Shown piece by piece: positions 44,792-52,835 of a stretch of 64,000 nucleotides of DNA. Position 1 is the stretch's first letter; the number at the start of each line of letters is the position of its first letter. The notes below the pieces were generated by a model that did not search any database, had not been told where the DNA came from, and worked only from the letters and a program-made list of their open reading frames with translations. The stretch comes from Comamonadaceae bacterium (GTDB lineage Bacteria > Pseudomonadota > Gammaproteobacteria > Burkholderiales > Burkholderiaceae_C), in assembly GCA_027490925.1 (NCBI GenBank), contig JAIXXF010000012.1:1-64000 (forward strand), read 5' to 3'. The position numbers and the translations under genes are program-made.

Positions 44792-45734
44792 GCTTGAAGT
44801 CTTTCAGATTTGGAGTGTTGATTGAGAGTGCACGGTCGAAGACGGCTCGCACTGCTTGCGAGCCCATAAGACGGTGCATGTCGTTGAAGTCGGTGGGGTT
44901 GGTGACCAGGTCTGACCCATTGAAGGTTGGCGCCGCAACCAGGCCGCCAACCGCCAGGGCGGCTGCAGTGGCTTTTGTCATCCCTGGGTTCCCCGGTGTT
45001 CTTCGGTCGTCGTCAGCAGCAAGAACGATCAGGACGCCCGGATACTTTTTGCTGAGAGCCTCAGCGACCGGGAGTAAGTTGCCAGCATTGAAGGCCACAG
45101 CGACGGCATAGCCGGTGCATTCATGAATGCTTGCGCCTGTGGCGAAACCCTCACAGACGACCAGCACTCCCGATGGATGTCCGATGCTGAAGTAACACCC
45201 CGTACGTCGGCCGCCGGGTAACCCACGCTTACTTGAAAAGTCCTCGGGGCCGATCCTTTCGATGTTCCAAAGCCGTCCGGTCGTGTCCCTCATAGGGACC
45301 AGAAGTGTCCCAGCGAGATTCACCCGGGTGCCATGAGGCTGGACACCTTTCGCGCTCAGGTAGGGGCTGAATAGGCTGGGTCGAGCGCCCATCCAAAGCT
45401 CTTCCGCGTACGTTGCCGCGTACTCTTGCGCTGCGGATATCTCGGCAGCTCGCTTGGCGCGAATGTCTTGAATCCGTTGATGGTGCTTCTCGCGCTCGGC
45501 ATGGGTCATAGTGACCGCTTCTCTACTGCACCAGCTGACATGGAGGTTAGTCCGCCAATCGCCGAAGCACCCAGCTGGCAGACCATCATCAAACAGCACG
45601 TACCAGCCACCTCGGTCGCTCGGCTTACCGTTGGTGCTGAATCTGTGAATGGCGCCGTCAGGGATGATGACATCTGGCGGGAACACGCCGACCTGGAGCA
45701 TCGCCAGTCGAAATTCTTCGATCTGTCTGCTCAT
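44778..45734 (-). CDS. Toprim-domain primase-like protein
   Basis: The protein has 318 residues from the ATG at 45734. The N-terminal half (about 1-130) has G-G-W-Y-V-L-F-D-D and a G-C-F-G-D-W-R segment typical of plasmid/phage DNA primases. The Toprim part follows: V-L-V-V-C-E-G-F-A-T-G-A-S-I-H, then I-V-L-A-A-D-D-D, with Glu and the Asp triad. Primases make RNA primers for replication. The start overlaps the AlpA-like stop by 4 bases and its end overlaps the RepA-like gene by 14, so the module is one operon. A zinc-binding primase N-terminus is not seen, so it may rely on a partner. Confidence 0.85.
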   Translation of the reverse strand: MSRQIEEFRLAMLQVGVFPPDVIIPDGAIHRFSTNGKPSDRGGWYVLFDDGLPAGCFGDWRTNLHVSWCSREAVTMTHAEREKHHQRIQDIRAKRAAEISAAQEYAATYAEELWMGARPSLFSPYLSAKGVQPHGTRVNLAGTLLVPMRDTTGRLWNIERIGPEDFSSKRGLPGGRRTGCYFSIGHPSGVLVVCEGFATGASIHECTGYAVAVAFNAGNLLPVAEALSKKYPGVLIVLAADDDRRTPGNPGMTKATAAALAVGGLVAAPTFNGSDLVTNPTDFNDMHRLMGSQAVRAVFDRALSINTPNLKDFKHVAY

Positions 45735-45934
45735 ACCAACCCCAGTACTCGGCGGATCTCGCTGACAGGCCAGGCTAAGCGGCCGTAAACTCTTACTGGC
45801 CGGATCGGTCCCTTGTCTTGACTTGCCCAAACTCGCAGCGTTTGCTGCTGGCGATTGAGATGCCGTGCGGCTTCGGCAGTGGTGAGTGTTGAGCGGACCT
45901 CGTCATGGAGACTTGATACATGATTGCTGACCAC
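45731..45934 (-). CDS. AlpA-like helix-turn-helix DNA-binding protein
   Basis: The protein has 67 residues from the GTG at 45934, which follows AAAGGA with an 8-base spacer; a GTG at 45964 would add 10 residues without an RBS. The core reads T-T-A-E-A-A-R-H-L-N-R-Q-Q-Q-T-L-R-V-W, then G-R-L-A-W-P-V-S-E-I-R-R-V-L. That is the MerR-like winged-helix pattern of AlpA/excisionase proteins, which control expression or excision of prophages and islands. It is the first gene of the primase operon and lies beside a region of CCGGGT repeats that may be its operator. Confidence 0.75.
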   Translation of the reverse strand: MVSNHVSSLHDEVRSTLTTAEAARHLNRQQQTLRVWASQDKGPIRPVRVYGRLAWPVSEIRRVLGLV

Positions 45935-45980
45935 GGTGTGTTTCCTTTCAATCTCGTTGAACACACCGCTATTGCAATTA

Positions 45981-46008
45981 CCGGGTAACGTCAGTCCCCG
46001 TTACCCGG
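45981..46008. repeat. Perfect 10-bp inverted repeat, CCGGGTAACG / CGTTACCCGG
   Basis: The two arms (45981-45990 and 45999-46008) have an 8-base spacer. Two more CCGGGT half-sites occur within 70 bases (46028-46035 direct, 46070-46076 inverted). All four lie between the AlpA-like gene and the next gene upstream. This could be an operator or a replication origin with iterons. There is no T-run, so I do not read it as a terminator. Confidence 0.75.
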
Positions 46009-46077
46009 CTGAATCCTGTTGGCAAGTCCGGGTCAATTGGCCACCTGAGCCCGGATGAAAGCCGGGATCTACCCGGC

Positions 46078-46644
46078 TCAATCAGTGGAACGAGGGTCAG
46101 CCAGAGCGTGTCGTTCATAGACTAGGGGGAAGTAGCTTGCCAACAACCTCCATCCCGTCTCCACGCTCAGGTTATTGGTCCCACGCCGCCGTCTCGTGGT
46201 CAAGTAGCACATGACTTCGTACGGACAAAACAACGCGTCCTGATATCTTTTGCCTCCAATTCCTTTTCGCTTGCGGGCCTGGAGAAGTGCTGGTCGATCA
46301 GTGAGGCTTCGAAACCAGCGATCGTTCATCCCGGTAAATGAACCGAACGCTCGTATCAGCTCACTCGAACTTGCAAGGAGGTCAATCTCCGCCGCTCTAT
46401 CAACGATCAGGTTCTTTGATGGCGTTAGTTTCTGTCGGGTCAAGATGATTGCTTTTTCCAAGTCGCGTAACCTTGTCCGTTGAAGTTCCAACTCGGACGC
46501 AGTTGGTGTTTTCGCCTCGCACCACCTTTGGTGCTCAGAGAGCAGCCGATCAAGCTCTAGCGCCAGATCCCAACCCTCACTGAAGTCAGTGTCTTCTGAA
46601 GCTAATGGTGTTTGTTTGCTATCACTTGGAAACTTCTTAGTCAT
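46078..46644 (-). CDS. Hypothetical protein at the tRNA-His end of the element
   Basis: No family recognised. From the ATG at 46644 the protein has 188 residues. The first third is acidic and helical (L-A-L-E-L-D-R-L-L-S-E-H-Q-R-W, then L-E-L-Q-R-T-R-L-R-D-L-E-K), like a coiled coil. The second part has W-F-R-S-L-T-D-R-P-A-L-L-Q, then R-K-R-K-G-I-G-G-K-R-Y, and Y-L-T-T-R-R-R-R-G-T-N-N, all basic, so DNA binding is plausible. It is the last gene before tRNA-His, the place where an integrase would be expected. It has no tyrosine-recombinase motif. Confidence 0.5.
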   Translation of the reverse strand: MTKKFPSDSKQTPLASEDTDFSEGWDLALELDRLLSEHQRWCEAKTPTASELELQRTRLRDLEKAIILTRQKLTPSKNLIVDRAAEIDLLASSSELIRAFGSFTGMNDRWFRSLTDRPALLQARKRKGIGGKRYQDALFCPYEVMCYLTTRRRRGTNNLSVETGWRLLASYFPLVYERHALADPRSTD

Positions 46645-46932
46645 AGTCGATCCACTACATGAGATGACGCGCACCGCTGATACTGCGCGTTGAAAGTGCC
46701 GGAAACGATACGTTTGATGAGCCGTCTTCGCCGTGCGACGCTTCAAATAACTGCCCGTCAGGGAGCGAGACAATCTTTACATTCTCGGCCTGCACCCGAC
46801 CGAGCTGAGAATACTGGCAGAGAACGGTATCGAGTAGTAGGAAACCCCTGTACCGCTGGCTACATGGTGGCTACATGGAGACCAAAGAAAAAAGCCTGCT
46901 ATCGCTTTGATAGCAGGCTTTCCTTTATTTAC
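46645..46932. other. Intergenic region between element and tRNA-His
   Basis: 288 bases. It contains a direct duplication TGGCTACATGG (about 46857-46867 and 46868-46878), then the tRNA-His terminator. The sequence is visibly less GC-rich than the core. No integrase, and I see no second copy of the tRNA-His 3' end elsewhere in the window. Confidence 0.4.
46886..46921 (-). terminator. Rho-independent terminator of tRNA-His, usable in both directions
   Basis: A 13-bp stem, AAAGCCTGCTATC (46891-46903) with GATAGCAGGCTTT (46909-46921), has a 5-base loop. On the minus strand it is followed by a T-run. It lies 11 bases after the tRNA-His 3' end. Confidence 0.93.
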
Positions 46933-47009
46933 TGGGGTGGCTGATGGGGCTCGAACCCACGACAACAGGAATCACAATCCTGGACTCTACCAACTGAGCT
47001 ACAGCCACC
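46933..47009 (-). tRNA. tRNA-His (GTG)
   Basis: On the minus strand the gene starts GGTGGCT and ends AGCCACC, then CCCA; the anticodon is GTG in GATTGTGATTCC. The D-arm (AGCTCAGTTGGTAGAG) and T-loop (GGTTCGAGCC) are standard. The sequence is close to E. coli tRNA-His. Bounds include the 3' CCA (46933-46935). The 3' end faces the accessory module, which makes it a possible integration site. Confidence 0.96.
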
Positions 47010-47049
47010 GTTAGACCTAATTATAACAAAGACACTCGCAGGATCCGCC

Positions 47050-48975
47050 TCAGCGGGCATCGTTGATTTGCGTGCTGGTCGGTGCTGGCACTTTGATTTT
47101 TGCCTTGTACCGGTCTTGCAATACCTTGTAGTACGCCAACACTTCAGCGGAAGTCCACCAGCTGGCGTATTGCGCCTGGTCTCGCTTCGTTGAACGCTCT
47201 TCCGGTCGAACTTGCGGTAACCGCTTGTCAACACTGGCGACCACAAAGCCCTGCGTGCCCACATCCACCCCCACCAATTCAGGCAAGCGGTCGGGTGCTG
47301 CACGCAGGGCCGCACCAATCAACTCCACCGGCGCGGTGGTGGATTGCGTGCGCGAAATCTGAAGGGTCTCCTGGAAGGCCGCCAACGCTGGGTTCTTGCG
47401 CCATGCTTCAAGCTTGGCAGCTCCGTCGGCTCGGGCCAGCTCTTGTGCACGGAGTGCCAACAAACGCTCACGCACCTGGGCCCTCACCTCAGCAAGCGGT
47501 CGCGTGCGCGCTGGGGTGTATTCGGTGAGCCGGCCAGCCGCCAATTGGTTGGGACCGATCTCGATGGCCTCGGTGTTGCGTTTTTTCTCAGTGGATTCGG
47601 GTGAGAACAACGCGGCCATGAAGTTCGGATTGCCCAACGGACCAGATACACCGGGGAGCGGCTGGCGCCCGATGGCGGTGGCCCGGCGCACCGGCAGCTT
47701 CAACTTGGTGGCCACCGCTTCTAGATTGTCGGGTTGCTCAAACACCCCGTTGGAGAACGCCTCCGCCGTTTCGGCAAATTTGGCGGTGGCCAATTGCTGG
47801 CGCAATGTGGTCTCGATCTCTGCCTGAAGCTCTTCAAAACGGCGCAGCTTAGGGGCTTTGACATCGGTGAGCTGGATGATGTGAAAGCCAAAGTCGGATG
47901 CCACCACGTCGCTGATGTCTCCCTTTTTGAGAGCGAATGCCGCGTCCTCGAACGGTTTGACCATCACGCCGCGGCCGAAAAAGTTCAGGTCACCGCCACT
48001 GGGAGCCGAGCCAGTGTCTTGGGAGTGTTGCTTGGCCAACTCGGCGAACCGGCTCGGGTTCTTGCGTGCCTCCGCCAACAGCTCGGTGGCGCGGGCTTTG
48101 GCCTTCTCACGCTCGGCAGCGGGGGCATCTTTGGCCGAGTTGATCAAAATGTGGCTGGCGCGGCGTTCTTCGTTGCCTGACAACCGGACTGCATTTTGTT
48201 CGTAGTAAGCCTTGACATCTTGGAGGCTGACGCTGACAGCGCTCTTCACAGCGTCCATGTCGAGCACCACGTATTCGGCGCTCGCTTTCTCCGGAGACTG
48301 GAACAGGCCAGGATTGTCCTTGTAGAAGCGCTCAATGTCTGTGTCGGACAGGGTCACTTTGCCAATGTAGTCCGCGCTGTTGAATCGGGCCACGCGGACC
48401 TCCCGCCTTTCATGGAACGCCGACAGCGCGGTGTCGGACACCGAGGTTGGTGAGAAGCCAGAGGCCGCAATACCCTGCACCACCTGCTGAACCGACAGGT
48501 CGTTCCTGACGCGGGCCTCAAACATCTCGGGCGTCATGCCCTGGCTGCCCACCAATTGTTTGTAACGGTCCATGTCCAGCGAACCGTCAGGACGGCGCAG
48601 GGAGGCAATCGTCGGATTCAGCTGCAGGTCACGTGCCAAACGCTGGTCGCTGGTGACAAGGTTCGACTTGTTGGCGGCCACGGCGAGGACACGTTCACGC
48701 ACCAAGCGTTCAAGGGTGGCGTATTTGGCTTCCGGCGTGTCCAACAGTTTTGGATCGAAGCGGGGCACCGACGCCCGCAAACGTTGCAATTCGTTGTTGT
48801 GTGCCGTGTCCCATTCGGCCTGGGTGATGTCCAGCCCGTCCACCGTGGCCACCACAGCGCTCTTCTCGCTCAGCCTCGTGGTGCCATCCACACCCAACAA
48901 AATGAACGAGGGCACGATCAGCAGCACCAGGATCAGCATCAACGTTTTGGAACGCTCGCGGATAAAGTCAAACAT
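47050..48975 (-). CDS. ppiD: Periplasmic peptidyl-prolyl isomerase PpiD-like, SurA_N/parvulin
   Basis: The 641-residue protein has a short cytosolic start ([10 protein letters not shown]), one membrane helix (about 13-30) and a large periplasmic part: a SurA-like N-terminal chaperone domain (about 40-190), a parvulin rotamase domain (about 265-360, with [17 protein letters not shown] and F-G-F-H-I-I-Q-L), and a C-terminal chaperone domain. PpiD is anchored near the SecYEG translocon and helps newly exported proteins to fold. The length is that of E. coli PpiD. It lies between two tRNA genes, with hupB beyond the second, a typical Burkholderiales order. Confidence 0.93.
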   Translation of the reverse strand: MFDFIRERSKTLMLILVLLIVPSFILLGVDGTTRLSEKSAVVATVDGLDITQAEWDTAHNNELQRLRASVPRFDPKLLDTPEAKYATLERLVRERVLAVAANKSNLVTSDQRLARDLQLNPTIASLRRPDGSLDMDRYKQLVGSQGMTPEMFEARVRNDLSVQQVVQGIAASGFSPTSVSDTALSAFHERREVRVARFNSADYIGKVTLSDTDIERFYKDNPGLFQSPEKASAEYVVLDMDAVKSAVSVSLQDVKAYYEQNAVRLSGNEERRASHILINSAKDAPAAEREKAKARATELLAEARKNPSRFAELAKQHSQDTGSAPSGGDLNFFGRGVMVKPFEDAAFALKKGDISDVVASDFGFHIIQLTDVKAPKLRRFEELQAEIETTLRQQLATAKFAETAEAFSNGVFEQPDNLEAVATKLKLPVRRATAIGRQPLPGVSGPLGNPNFMAALFSPESTEKKRNTEAIEIGPNQLAAGRLTEYTPARTRPLAEVRAQVRERLLALRAQELARADGAAKLEAWRKNPALAAFQETLQISRTQSTTAPVELIGAALRAAPDRLPELVGVDVGTQGFVVASVDKRLPQVRPEERSTKRDQAQYASWWTSAEVLAYYKVLQDRYKAKIKVPAPTSTQINDAR

Positions 48976-48994
48976 TCAATCCCTCTGTCTCAAA

Positions 48995-49021
48995 ACAAAA
49001 AGGCGAACACGGGGTTCGCCT
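48995..49021 (-). terminator. Rho-independent terminator of tRNA-Val
   Basis: An 8-bp stem, AGGCGAAC (49001-49008) with GTTCGCCT (49014-49021), is followed on the minus strand by TTTTTG. It lies 21 bases after the tRNA-Val 3' end and before ppiD. Confidence 0.85.
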
Positions 49022-49042
49022 GGCTCTCTAGGGGGTGGTGGG

Positions 49043-49118
49043 TGGTGGGTGCTGACGGGCTCGAACCGCCGACCTACGCCGTGTAAGGGCGCTGCTCTAC
49101 CAACTGAGCTAAGCACCC
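49043..49118 (-). tRNA. tRNA-Val (TAC)
   Basis: On the minus strand the 76-nt gene starts GGGTGCT and ends AGCACCCACCA with an encoded CCA. The anticodon is TAC in CCCTTACACGG. D-arm AGCTCAGTTGGTAGAG and T-loop GGTTCGAGCC are standard. It lies between hupB and ppiD on the same strand. Confidence 0.96.
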
Positions 49119-49131
49119 CACCGAAACAAAT

Positions 49132-49404
49132 TCAGTTCAGCGCGTCTTTAAGCGCTTTGCCAGGACGGAACTTCGGCACCTTGGCCGCTTTGATTTTGAT
49201 GGTCGCACCTGTGCGTGGGTTGCGCCCGCTGCGTGCCGCGCGTTTGCCAACCGCAAAAGTACCAAAACCAACCAAAGACACCGAGCCACCTTTCTTGAGG
49301 GTGGTCTTGACAGCGCCGATGGTGGCTTCAAGAGCTCGGGTCGCGGCCGCTTTGGAAATGTCGGCGTGCTTGGCGATGTGCTCGATGAGTTCGGTTTTGT
49401 TCAC
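49132..49404 (-). CDS. hupB: HU-family DNA-binding protein
   Basis: HU is a dimeric nucleoid protein that bends DNA. The 90 residues are a full HU chain: [11 protein letters not shown], then [14 protein letters not shown], then the DNA-binding arm [12 protein letters not shown], then [12 protein letters not shown]. The arm Pro (N-P-R-T-G) is present. The next gene downstream is tRNA-Val, 13 bases after the stop; the two may share a transcript. A purine-rich RBS (ggggaat) precedes the ATG. Confidence 0.97.
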   Translation of the reverse strand: MNKTELIEHIAKHADISKAAATRALEATIGAVKTTLKKGGSVSLVGFGTFAVGKRAARSGRNPRTGATIKIKAAKVPKFRPGKALKDALN

Positions 49405-49681
49405 AGGATTCCCCTCATTCAGATTAGGTTGGTTGTGCGTTGAACATGGTGAGTCTGATCGTAGGGCGCCTCGCCGGATCCTGGCTCATAAGAACACTGG
49501 GTGCAACGCAGGAAGAGGTGTGTTGGTGAAGGCCCATCACCCAGCCCGCGATATCACTTGTGGTCACCATGCGCAAGCGACGGATTCTAGTCGCTTTTGA
49601 CCCCAAGCCGCGCAGCAACAACCAGCCTGTGAAACTGAGAAAAGCCTTGCCATAGCAAACGCCGACCGTCTGGCAAAGCGA
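49405..49681. other. Upstream region of hupB
   Basis: 277 bases that should hold the hupB promoter and the 3' end of the tartrate-dehydrogenase transcript. I see no hairpin with a T-run and could not place -35/-10 boxes with confidence. Confidence 0.35.
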
Positions 49682-50782
49682 TCATGAACGGTCGGTGGCC
49701 ACGGCCTGCGCGATCGCGCGCCCCACATCGCCGGTGCCGGCGGTTCCGCCCAGGTCGGGCGTTCGCGGCGCACCACTTTGGGGGCTCAACACGGCCTCGA
49801 TCGCTGCGAGGATCGCGTCATGCGCGTCGCGGTACCCCAGGAAATCCAGCATCAACGCACCGCACCAGATCTGTCCGATGGGGTTGGCGACAGCGCGGCC
49901 TGCGATGTCGGGCGCCGACCCATGCACCGGCTCAAACAACGATGGAAACCGGCGGTCAGGGTTGAGGTTGGCGCTGGGCGCGATACCGATGGTTCCAGTA
50001 CACGCAGGGCCAAGGTCGCTCAGGATGTCACCAAACAGATTACTGGCCACCACCACATCGAAAAAATCCGGACGCTGGACAAAGTGAGCGGTCAGGATGT
50101 CGATGTGGAACTTGTCCACCGTCACCTCCGGGTAATGCTCGGACATCGCTGCAACACGTTCGTCCCAGTACGGCATGGTGATCGCGATGCCGTTCGATTT
50201 GGTCGCGCTGGTCAGGTGTTTTTTGGGTCTCGACTGTGCCAATTCGAAGGCAAATTTCAGCACCCGATCCACACCCACGCGGGACATGACCGTTTCTTGC
50301 ATCACGATTTCACGCTCGGTGCCTTCGTACATGCGGCCACCGATGCTGGAATACTCGCCCTCTGTGTTCTCGCGGACGATCATCATGTCGATCTCTCCCG
50401 CCGCCCTGGCGCTGCCGTCCCGTCGAACCACCGGCGCAACGATGCCAGGCATCAGCTTTGCAGGCCGAAGATTGACGTACTGATCGAATTCGCGTCGAAA
50501 CAGCAGCAGCGAGCCCCAAAGCGAGATGTGGTCTGGAATCTTCTCTGGCCAACCGACCGCACCAAAATACAGTGCGTCGTGACCACCAATCTGGTCTTTC
50601 CAATCGACCGGCAACATCTTGCCGTGCTTTTCGTAATAACGCCAACTCGAAAAGTCAAAGTGATCGAACCGCAGGTCAATGTCGAACCGCCGAGCGGCCG
50701 CGTCCAACACCCGCAGGCCTTCTGGCATGACTTCTTGTCCGATGCCGTCACCGGCGATCACGGCGATGCGATGCACACCCAT
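49682..50782 (-). CDS. ttuC: Tartrate dehydrogenase/decarboxylase-like (IPMDH/ICDH family)
   Basis: The 366-residue protein belongs to the beta-hydroxyacid oxidative decarboxylases: N-terminal I-A-V-I-A-G-D-G-I-G-Q-E-V, then the central M-I-V-R-E-N-T-E-G-E-Y, and K-S-N-G-I-A-I-T-M-P-Y-W for substrate and metal. The end has P-V-H-G-S-A-P-D-I-A-G. The set Y-x-x-x-G and W-G-S-L-L-L-F-R-R fits tartrate dehydrogenase (TtuC/DmlA type) better than leucine synthesis enzymes; TtuC oxidises tartrate or malate with NAD+ and Mn2+. It is the last gene of the leftward pgsA unit or separate; the gap to the transporter is 25 bases, so the EamA transporter may be its partner. Confidence 0.85.
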   Translation of the reverse strand: MGVHRIAVIAGDGIGQEVMPEGLRVLDAAARRFDIDLRFDHFDFSSWRYYEKHGKMLPVDWKDQIGGHDALYFGAVGWPEKIPDHISLWGSLLLFRREFDQYVNLRPAKLMPGIVAPVVRRDGSARAAGEIDMMIVRENTEGEYSSIGGRMYEGTEREIVMQETVMSRVGVDRVLKFAFELAQSRPKKHLTSATKSNGIAITMPYWDERVAAMSEHYPEVTVDKFHIDILTAHFVQRPDFFDVVVASNLFGDILSDLGPACTGTIGIAPSANLNPDRRFPSLFEPVHGSAPDIAGRAVANPIGQIWCGALMLDFLGYRDAHDAILAAIEAVLSPQSGAPRTPDLGGTAGTGDVGRAIAQAVATDRS

Positions 50783-50807
50783 GCGAGTTAATCCTTCTTC
50801 AAACAGT

Positions 50808-51704
50808 TCAAGGGGAAGAGACGGTACGAACCACTAGGCTGACGCCGGTGGCCGTCAACACCGTGCCCAACAAGGTGATACCGGTGATGGGCTCGTCAAA
50901 CAGCACCCACGCCATGAGTGCCGTGGTGGGGGGCACCAGATACAGCAAGGTGGTGACCGAGGTGGCTGCGCCGCGCTGGATCAGAAGGTACAGCAATGAG
51001 CTGCCGCCCAAGGTCAGAGCCAACACCGACCAAGCGACTGCTGCGATGAGCTCGTTGTTCCATGAAATTGCCTCGCGCTCCAGCACTGCAAAAGGCAGGG
51101 CCACGGCCAGTGCCGCCACCAACTGAACCGCGCTGGCGCTGCGCACATCGCAAGGTTGCACCTGATGCTTCTGGTACAGCGTTCCCACGGTGATGCTGAA
51201 CAACGCCCCCACCGCGAAAGCGAGATTGGCCAGATTGGCCTCTGCGCCTTGGCCGAACTTTCCCGACACCACCAAGACCAACCCAACAAACCCCACGGCC
51301 AACCCCGCCCACTGACGACGTGTGACCACACCACCCAAGGCGGACAGCCAGATCGCCGTGAGCACTGGCTGAAATCCAACAATCAGCGCGGAAAGGCCTG
51401 AACCCATACCGGCCTTCACAGCCGACCAGACACCGCCCAGGTACCCTGCATGCATCAGCACACCTGTCACGCCCAAGTGCAACCATTGAGAACACGATCG
51501 GGGCCAACGAACCCGCGCCAGCCAGATCCAGGGAAGAAAACACGCGATCGACAGCGCAAACCGCAAAGCCAAAAACTTCATGGGCGGCGCATGGGGCATG
51601 CCATAGCGGGCAACGATGAACCCGGTACTCCAAATCAGCACAAACACCCAGGGCATGGCTTTAACCCACGCTGAACCCTCGGTGGGTGGGCTCAACGGAC
51701 TCAT
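50808..51704 (-). CDS. EamA/DMT-superfamily transporter
   Basis: From the ATG at 51704 the 298-residue protein has ten hydrophobic segments in two EamA halves (about 15-140 and 155-290). Marks are G-F-I-V-A-R-Y near the first helix and, in the second half, T-L-L-Y-L-V-P-P-T-T-A-L-M-A-W with D-E-P-I-T at the helix end, as usual. Such proteins export metabolites such as amino acids; the substrate cannot be predicted. Its ATG overlaps the pgsA stop by 4 bases and its stop lies 25 bases before the tartrate-dehydrogenase-like gene. Confidence 0.9.
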   Translation of the reverse strand: MSPLSPPTEGSAWVKAMPWVFVLIWSTGFIVARYGMPHAPPMKFLALRFALSIACFLPWIWLARVRWPRSCSQWLHLGVTGVLMHAGYLGGVWSAVKAGMGSGLSALIVGFQPVLTAIWLSALGGVVTRRQWAGLAVGFVGLVLVVSGKFGQGAEANLANLAFAVGALFSITVGTLYQKHQVQPCDVRSASAVQLVAALAVALPFAVLEREAISWNNELIAAVAWSVLALTLGGSSLLYLLIQRGAATSVTTLLYLVPPTTALMAWVLFDEPITGITLLGTVLTATGVSLVVRTVSSP

Positions 51705-52267
51705 TTGGCCCGGGCACGAATTTCGGGCAGTGCCTTCTGCAGGTAATAGACCATGGACCAAACGGTGAGCACCGCAGAAGCCCAGATCAAGCCAGCACCC
51801 CACACGCGGGTGTCAATCAGGCCCAGGAGCACACTGTCGTACAGCAGGAACGGAATGGCCACCATCTGCACTGTGGTCTTGACCTTGCCCAACATGTGCA
51901 CTGCGACGCTCTTCGATGCACCGATTTGCGCCATCCACTCGCGCAAGGCGGAGATCGCGATTTCCCGTCCGATGATGATCAACGCCACGAACACGTCGGC
52001 CCGGTTGAGGTGCACCAAGACCAGCAGCGATGCACACACCAAAAACTTGTCCGCCACCGGGTCAAGGAAAGCCCCGAAGGAAGACACCTGGTTCAACTTG
52101 CGAGCGAGGTAGCCATCTAGCCAGTCAGTGATGGCAAAAGCCACAAACATCACGGTGGCAGCGATGTTGCGGGTCGGCTCTTCAAATGGCAAGTAAAACA
52201 CCCCAACGATGAGCGGAATGGCGACGATACGCGTCCACGTCATCAGGGTGGGAATGGTGAAGAACAT
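51701..52267 (-). CDS. pgsA: CDP-diacylglycerol-glycerol-3-phosphate 3-phosphatidyltransferase
   Basis: PgsA makes phosphatidylglycerophosphate, the precursor of phosphatidylglycerol and cardiolipin. The 188-residue membrane protein (from the ATG at 52267) has the CDP-alcohol phosphotransferase signature D-W-L-D-G-Y-L-A-R, then G-A-F-L-D-P-V-A-D-K, with all Asp and Gly positions. The start is internal to a longer frame; M-F-F-T-I-P-T-L-M-T is the family N-terminus. uvrC lies two genes upstream, and uvrC-pgsA pairing is common in bacteria; here a lipoprotein gene is inserted. Confidence 0.96.
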   Translation of the reverse strand: MFFTIPTLMTWTRIVAIPLIVGVFYLPFEEPTRNIAATVMFVAFAITDWLDGYLARKLNQVSSFGAFLDPVADKFLVCASLLVLVHLNRADVFVALIIIGREIAISALREWMAQIGASKSVAVHMLGKVKTTVQMVAIPFLLYDSVLLGLIDTRVWGAGLIWASAVLTVWSMVYYLQKALPEIRARAK

Positions 52268-52301
52268 AGACCGATTCTGGCATGGACTGAATGGCACACC
52301 G

Positions 52302-52835
52302 TCAGTCTGCGATGGCCAGCGATCGCAGCTGGAATTTCAAATCGTCGTTGTACAGAAATGTTTCATTGAACTGCCACGGGGCGGGCAAATGGGCAACCGA
52401 GCCAAACGGGGCAGCTTGCTGGACGGCAGTAATGGCGAGCTTCACCGTTTGTGGCGCGAACTTGGGCGTTCGCAACACCTCAATCCGACGTACCGAACCA
52501 TCGCGGTGAAGTTGCACCTGCAGCACGGGGATGGACTGAAGCCGCTGTGGCAACGGGCCGGAAAAGCTTTCTCCTGCGTTCGTTTGAACGATCCGCTGGG
52601 CCGCGTTCCGCCGGTACTCGTCCCAGTTACGGGGGGGCGTGTGGGACTCCGAGGGCTGCGCTTGCGTCTGAGGCTTCAACGACAGACCTTGATCAGGCCG
52701 ACTTGATGGGCTTGTCTGGAGCGTTTGCGGCGTGGTGTGCGGCCGTGCAGGCGGTGTGGGGATGGACCCAGGCATCAGCACACATCCGGTCAGGCCTGCC
52801 ATCGCCGTCATTGAACCCCATTTAATGAAGCGCAC
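52302..52835 (-). CDS. Lipoprotein with TonB-C-terminal-like domain
   Basis: The start is GTG at 52835, behind a strong RBS (GGAGGAG) inside the uvrC 3' end, overlapping uvrC by 14 bases. The 177-residue protein has a lipoprotein signal with lipobox L-T-G-C, a Pro/Ser/Thr/Gln-rich linker (about 25-70) and a C-terminal part (about 90-165) with [18 protein letters not shown], then [11 protein letters not shown], which follows the TonB C-terminal pattern. No N-terminal membrane helix for ExbB contact is present, so it is not a normal TonB. It may link outer-membrane parts. Confidence 0.72.
   Translation of the reverse strand: MRFIKWGSMTAMAGLTGCVLMPGSIPTPPARPHTTPQTLQTSPSSRPDQGLSLKPQTQAQPSESHTPPRNWDEYRRNAAQRIVQTNAGESFSGPLPQRLQSIPVLQVQLHRDGSVRRIEVLRTPKFAPQTVKLAITAVQQAAPFGSVAHLPAPWQFNETFLYNDDLKFQLRSLAIAD

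Noticed and set aside
46690-46944. 84-codon frame next to tRNA-His as an integrase remnant
   Set aside because: No recombinase motif (no R-H-x-R or Tyr box) and it runs through a terminator into the tRNA.
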